Both the position numbers and the translations under genes were made by a program. Shown here piece by piece: positions 59,641 through 64,000 of a stretch of DNA of 64,000 nucleotides. The stretch's first letter is position 1, and each line of letters begins with the position of its first letter. The notes under the pieces are model-generated. The model ran no database searches. It saw only the letters and a list, made by a program, of their open reading frames with translations, and was not told the origin of the DNA. Source of the stretch: Fulvia fulva. Lineage: Eukaryota > Ascomycota > Dothideomycetes > Mycosphaerellales > Mycosphaerellaceae. The DNA lies in assembly GCF_020509005.1 (NCBI RefSeq), contig NC_063017.1:1054001-1118000 (forward strand), written 5' to 3'.

Positions 59641-60079
59641 ACTTAGGGGGATTAGTAATTAGGGCTTACTACTCAAGTCCTAATTATAGCTGTCCCTCCT
59701 AAAACACCTATACTATTAACTAGCGATACTATATATAGATGTACGCTATCCTATTAGGTCCTTCTTCGTTTATATAATCTGTAATTCCTATCTTCTACGG
59801 CTACGCGATCCGTACCTATTTAACAGGTTATAAGCCCGGGTTAGCCTTTAGGTCTTATAGATTGAAGTCGTAGTAGTTATTCCTCTATAATACCAACAAG
59901 AAGGGCAGACTAGAGGCCGCCTCCGTATTACACAGGAAGCTACAGCTCGCTATAGGTGTATATTAGTCGTGAAAGAGCCTAGTGAGGCACTGTTAGACTT
60001 TGACTAACTTAGAGGGTTAGAAGAGAAGCCTATACCAATACCTTAGAAAGGTAGACGAGCCTACTAGGAAGAGTTGCTC
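59641..60079. other. Unassigned non-coding stretch
   Basis: About 440 bp between LINE G and the Copia element. CA/TG content is intermediate. I see no ORF, repeat pair or RNA gene. It could be old host sequence or an unrecognised element end. Confidence 0.3.
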
Positions 60080-60455
60080 TCAGGACATCGCGTTGTCCTT
60101 ACTAACTAACTATTCCGTCTAAGAGAGCCGTAGTGTCTTAGAACACCCTCCCCTAAGAGAGCTATAGACAGTGTCTTAGAAACACGATCCTTACGACCGA
60201 CTTTCCTCGCTTTCTAGTAGATAGCCATTCTCTCCACTATCAACCTCGCGTTCGGTTCACCTCCTATCGATCCGATCGCGTACGAAGGAATACCTTTCTT
60301 CTATAGGCGGCTATCCTGTCCTATATATAAAAGTATAGAGGAAACTGGATATAGCACCCTTAGTAGGAGGAGAGTAGCACCTATCCTAACTAAGGACAAC
60401 TAGAGGACATAGTTCTCGTTAATATAAGACCATCTTGAAGCTCAAGATGTGCTTT
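60080..60455 (+). repeat. Probable Copia 5' LTR
   Basis: Placed by context: non-coding, with the TATA-like tatatataaaa at 60322-60332, directly before a ggttatagatagaagc stretch (60457-60472). That stretch resembles the TGGTTATCAGA-type primer-binding site of Copia elements after CA to TA change. The partner LTR is outside the window, so the left boundary is a guess. Confidence 0.4.
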
Positions 60456-60639
60456 GGGTTATAGATAGAAGCTATCTATTGTTAAGCACACCTAGCTCCT
60501 TAACACTATCTAAGTTATTAGATCCCTTACCTAGACTTGAAGAGTCAAGATACAGTCTAATTAGGAGGAAAGCAAATATAAAGGCAAGATATAAGATCTT
60601 CATCTGCCTTTCACAAGATGACTAAGATAAGGTGTTAGA

Positions 60640-61266
60640 GATGAGACAAGCTGGAGAGATCTAGCTCAAGATGAGGGCAAAGTACAGCAAGGTTTATGCT
60701 GTATATATAATGACAGTTGTTCAAGAATTGATTAACTTTAGAATGATAGATAGCATAACCATTAGACAGGCCTAGGTCCACCTTAGCAATCTTGTAAGAA
60801 GGATTGCTGAAGTTGACCCAGCAGAGGCTCACTATAGAGAGCCTACAAGGAAGCTGAAGCATCTGCTTCAAGCCCTGCCTGAGGTGTATCTTGAGACCAA
60901 GAACACTATCCTGGCCTAGCCAGGACTGTCATATGAAGATTGTCTACAACTGCTTGAGTCACATGAATCCAGGCTAGAAGTTACATCCAAGGAAACAGCA
61001 ATATTTGTAGGAAGAGGTTTCCAGGGCAAGATCACCTGCCATCTCTATGATGGTGATCATGTGATCAAGGATTGCCTACACCTCTCTAGAGCCAAGCATG
61101 CTGTCAGGAAGGACAAGCTCAACAGAGGAAACACCTCTGTTGCAAAGAGACAATCATCACTACCAAGAAGGAGGTCCCCATCCCCAAGCCTGAGGGACAT
61201 CCTAGTGGTGATGAAGGACCTTACAAGGGAGAGCCTATGCAACCTAGGAAGACTCATCAGACCCTG
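60640..61266 (+). pseudogene. Copia gag
   Basis: The frame from ATG at 60640 contains a UBN2-type Gag segment (VQELINFRMIDSI, HYREPTRKLKHLLQALPEVY, LSYEDCLQLLESHE). The zinc knuckle CHLYDGDHVIKDC has its second cysteine replaced by tyrosine. Three in-frame TAG codons (about 60664, 60772 and 60916) fit CAG/TGG to TAG. The frame runs to a TGA at about 61264 while pol continues in another frame, either a natural gag-pol frameshift or an indel. Confidence 0.75.
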
Positions 61267-64000
61267 AGACACCATCAGAGGATGATGAAGTTGATGAGGT
61301 TGCCCATTCAACTGTAGAAGCCAAAAGCAAGTACCCCTCCTCAGAGTGGTTGCTTGACTCTTGTGCTTCATCCTATATGACTGACCAGGATTCACTTTTC
61401 AGGACCCTGAAACCTCTTCAGAAGAGGAAGTGGATCAAGGTTGGGGGGTGGCTACCTACTTGCCACACATGAGGGGAGTGCAGTGATGGTTGGTCCTTCT
61501 AGGAAGCAGATTGTCTTGAAGAATGTTTTGTTTGTTCCTGGCCTTGGAGTTAGCCTTGTTTCTTGGAATCAGTTCAGCCAATAGTTTGCTGTCTAACCAC
61601 CCATTTTCACCCTCAAATCCCTTTCTGGAAAACCTGTTGTCTAGACAAAGCTGAGAGGGGGTGTTCCATTCATTCAAAGTGTTTCAGAGCAGCTTGAAGC
61701 TATGCCTCAAGCATATGCCTCTCTATAGGAGCATGACTTGGATCTGTCCAAGTTAGGTACACATTTTGAGTGTGAATTGGAACAGGCTATGACTGCCACT
61801 GAGTCCTAGGACCAGTAGGAGCTATAGCATAGAAGATGTGCACGCCTTTGCAAGGGACTGCTAAGAAACCTATATAGAGTCACTAACAAGAAAGATCCTA
61901 TTCCTGTTCCTTCTGAACACCAGAACTGTAAGGTCTGCTCCCTTGTAAACATGAGGAAGTTCAAAGGACCTGCCACAGAGAGGAAAGGGGAGAGGCTGGC
62001 CCTCATCTCTATTGACATCTGTGGGCCTTTTCAAGGTGCAGTCTCAAGACTTGGCTTCAAGTACTAGCTTGAGATTGTAGACAACTTCTTAAGGAAGAAG
62101 TGGGTAATCCCTTTGAAGGCTAGGAGTGATGCTCCTACAGCTCTAAAGGAATGGAAGGTTCAGGTAGAGAACAGCTCAAGGTGTTTTCTATCTACAATCC
62201 GTAGTGATGGTGCAAGGGAAATTCTTTCCTTGCTAAAACAGTGGGAGAAGGAGTTTGGCATTCAGATAGACACAACTGATGCCTACAATTCACTTCAGAA
62301 TGGACCTGTGGAAAGGTCAATCTAAGCCTCTAAGAATACAGTGAGAGCTATGCTTAAAGACTCAAATATGCTAGTTGAATTCTGGCTAGAGGCCCTTATT
62401 GCTCATACTATAGTCAGAAACAGACTTCCAAATGGACCAATGATAGATAGTACTACTCCTTCACTAGAAGAAGCCTTCACTGGCCAGGTACCATCAGTTG
62501 ACCATTTGAGAGTCTAGGGATGTAAAGCAGTGGTCTATGTAGACCCGAGATCCCAACCTCAAGGCTTGAGAAGTGACAAGCTCATAAATAGGGGTAAAGA
62601 AGTTGTCTTTGTTGGCTATATAGAGAACACCACAAACCAATGGCTCTTCTAGGAGCCTTGCATGAAAGTCATCAAAACACACGGGCAAGTTGACTGGTTT
62701 GAGAATGAGAAGGGGGGTGATGTGGATCTTGGCATCACCTTCACAAACCAGTCAAGCAGAGCCCTAAAGAGAAACCCCGTTAGAAGACCTCCTGCTCAGG
62801 TCTCTAGTTCATCAATGTAGCCACAGCAGCTCTAGGCAAAGCCTCTGTTTGTGCAACTTCCCCAACCTCCAAAAGACATTAGAGAGTACCAGAATATTGG
62901 AGTAGAGGGGACTCCAAGAAAAGAAAAGGAAGAGGAACTTGTTCAGGAGGATCAACCTCAACAGCCACCTCAGCTTGCAGGCAACAAGCGGTCAAGGGGG
63001 GATGAAGATGATGGCTCTGCTAAGCATGAAGCCAAGCATCATAGGGCATTGATTGCTCAGATGTTTCATCTTGATCTAACTATGAGCTGGGTTGAGGAAA
63101 TCCTAAATGATGTGGAGGGATATGCATTTGCTGCTGTTGGGCAGGCTATAGCCTACTAGCAGGAAGTGCCAATCCCAAAGTCCTATAAGGAGGCAGTGGG
63201 AGACCCCAATTAGGGACATATGTGGAAAGAGGCAATCTAGAAAGAACTTATTGCCTTAGGAAGCAACAACACCTTGGATCCAGTTGTACTACCAAGGGGT
63301 GCAAACCTGGTTACATCTAAGTGGGTTTTTGATATGAAAAGAATGATCAGTGGAGCTATTGAAAAGTTCAAGGCAAGACTAGTTGCAAGAGGGTTTTCAC
63401 AGAAATATGGTGTTGACTTTGAAGAGACCTTTGCACCTACTGTTAGGCATAATACCCTTAGGGTCTTCATGGCTGTAGTATATGAGAGAGATCTTGAGAT
63501 GCACTAGGTGGATGTGAACAATGCTTTCACCGAAAGCAGCCTTCTTGAAGACATCTACATGATCCCACCCCCAGGTGTTGAAATTCCACCAAATATGGTC
63601 TTCAAGGTCCTTAGAAGCCTGTATAGACTGAAGCAAGTAGCTAGAGATTGGAACAAGCTCTATGTTGCTAAGCTAGAACAGATTGGATTCACTTAGTCCC
63701 AGGTGGATCCATGCCTACTCATCTATAGAGGAAGAGACATCATGGTCCTCACCTATATGGATGACATCCCTATTACAGCTCTAAAGCTGTTAGATGTTCA
63801 GTAGTTTAAGGCTGAATTTAGAAGAGTGTTCAAGATCAAAGATCTTAGGGAACCTAAGAAGATCCTTAGAATGAGGATTACAAGAAACAGGTCCCAAGGT
63901 ACTGTAAAGCTTGATCAAGGACACTATATCCAAACTAACCTTGTCAAGATAGGCATCTCTCCGGAGAAGGCTACACCTATACTCTCACCTATAGACAGCT
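61190..64000 (+). pseudogene. Copia pol (PR-IN-RT), partial
   Basis: An acidic linker DSSDPETPSEDDEVDEV is followed by the protease motif WLLDSCASSYMTD (about 61345-61383), which has Cys where DSGAS has Gly. A frame change occurs near 61445. Integrase: a degenerate HHCC zinc region at about 61825-61950, then ALISIDICGPF near 62010, TIRSDGAREI near 62195 and NGPVERSI near 62310, the D-D-E triad. A variable linker with KRSRGDEDDG lies near 62985. RT: NTLDPVVLPRGANLVTSKWV at about 63270, KARLVARGFSQKYGVDFEET, VDVNNAFTESSL, and the active site YMDDI at 63753-63767. Isolated TAG codons interrupt the frame (e.g. 62323, 63506 and 63694). It continues past the window end. Confidence 0.85.

Larger units (their letters stand above)
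60080..64000 (+). mobile_element. Ty1/Copia element, lightly RIPed, runs off the right edge
   Basis: A plus-strand Copia-type retrotransposon. Order: probable 5' LTR with TATA box, primer-binding-like site, gag with zinc knuckle, protease, integrase, reverse transcriptase. Integrase before RT is diagnostic of Ty1/Copia. CA/TG are abundant, with isolated TAG codons at Gln/Trp positions, so RIP was slight or partial. The RNase H part and the 3' LTR lie beyond 64000. Confidence 0.85.

Noticed and set aside
1..60000. Alternative genetic code or stop-codon readthrough, because TAG replaces Gln/Trp so often
   Set aside because: The same changes occur on both strands and in non-coding LTRs, and copy B of the same LINE uses TGG and CAG normally. 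RIP explains it.

Overview
This window is a graveyard of retrotransposons, with no host gene that I can recognise. It looks like a repeat-rich, probably heterochromatic block of a filamentous ascomycete. Two things point there: Tad1-like non-LTR elements and chromodomain Ty3/Gypsy elements, and mutation of nearly all of it in the style of repeat-induced point mutation (RIP). In the RIPed parts CpA has become TpA on both strands, so Trp and Gln codons read as TAG/TAA and TpG/CpA are scarce, while CpG survives and base composition stays moderate. No species can be named from the sequence.

Layout, left to right. 1-925 is the 3' part of a chromodomain Gypsy (GX). 926-7838 is a near full-length Gypsy (G2) with 184-bp LTRs. 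7994-13003 is a RIPed LINE (copy A). 13018-37613 holds a minus-strand Gypsy (G3) split by later insertions: Gypsy G1 (13622-25277, TSD atact), which itself carries LINE copy B; LINE copy C (25811-30836, 15-bp TSD); and a solo LTR (31426-31768, TSD gtaac). 37614-59600 holds a minus-strand LINE (G) split by a plus-strand LINE (F, 37705-58740). F is in turn split by Gypsy G4 (38378-51011, TSD cgtac) and LINE E (51491-54314, 14-bp TSD). LINE copy D sits inside one LTR of G4. From about 60080 to the right edge runs a Ty1/Copia element with only light RIP.

The one clearly intact element is LINE copy B. Its ORF1 (379 aa, three CCHC zinc knuckles) and ORF2 (endonuclease plus reverse transcriptase, no RNase H, C-terminal CCHC) are open and overlap by a few bases. 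It lacks the RIP signature of copies A, C and D of the same family, so it should be the youngest insertion and may still be mobile.

The most unusual structural point is at the 5' ends of the LINE copies. For A, C, D and E (and weakly B), the target-site duplication does not abut the conserved LINE 5' end. It lies 28 to about 1059 bp further out, enclosing sequence that differs in each copy. This suggests 5' chimeric cDNAs or a fast-changing 5' leader.

All coordinates of decayed genes are approximate, because they come from reading frames interrupted by RIP stops. LTR and TSD coordinates were read directly.
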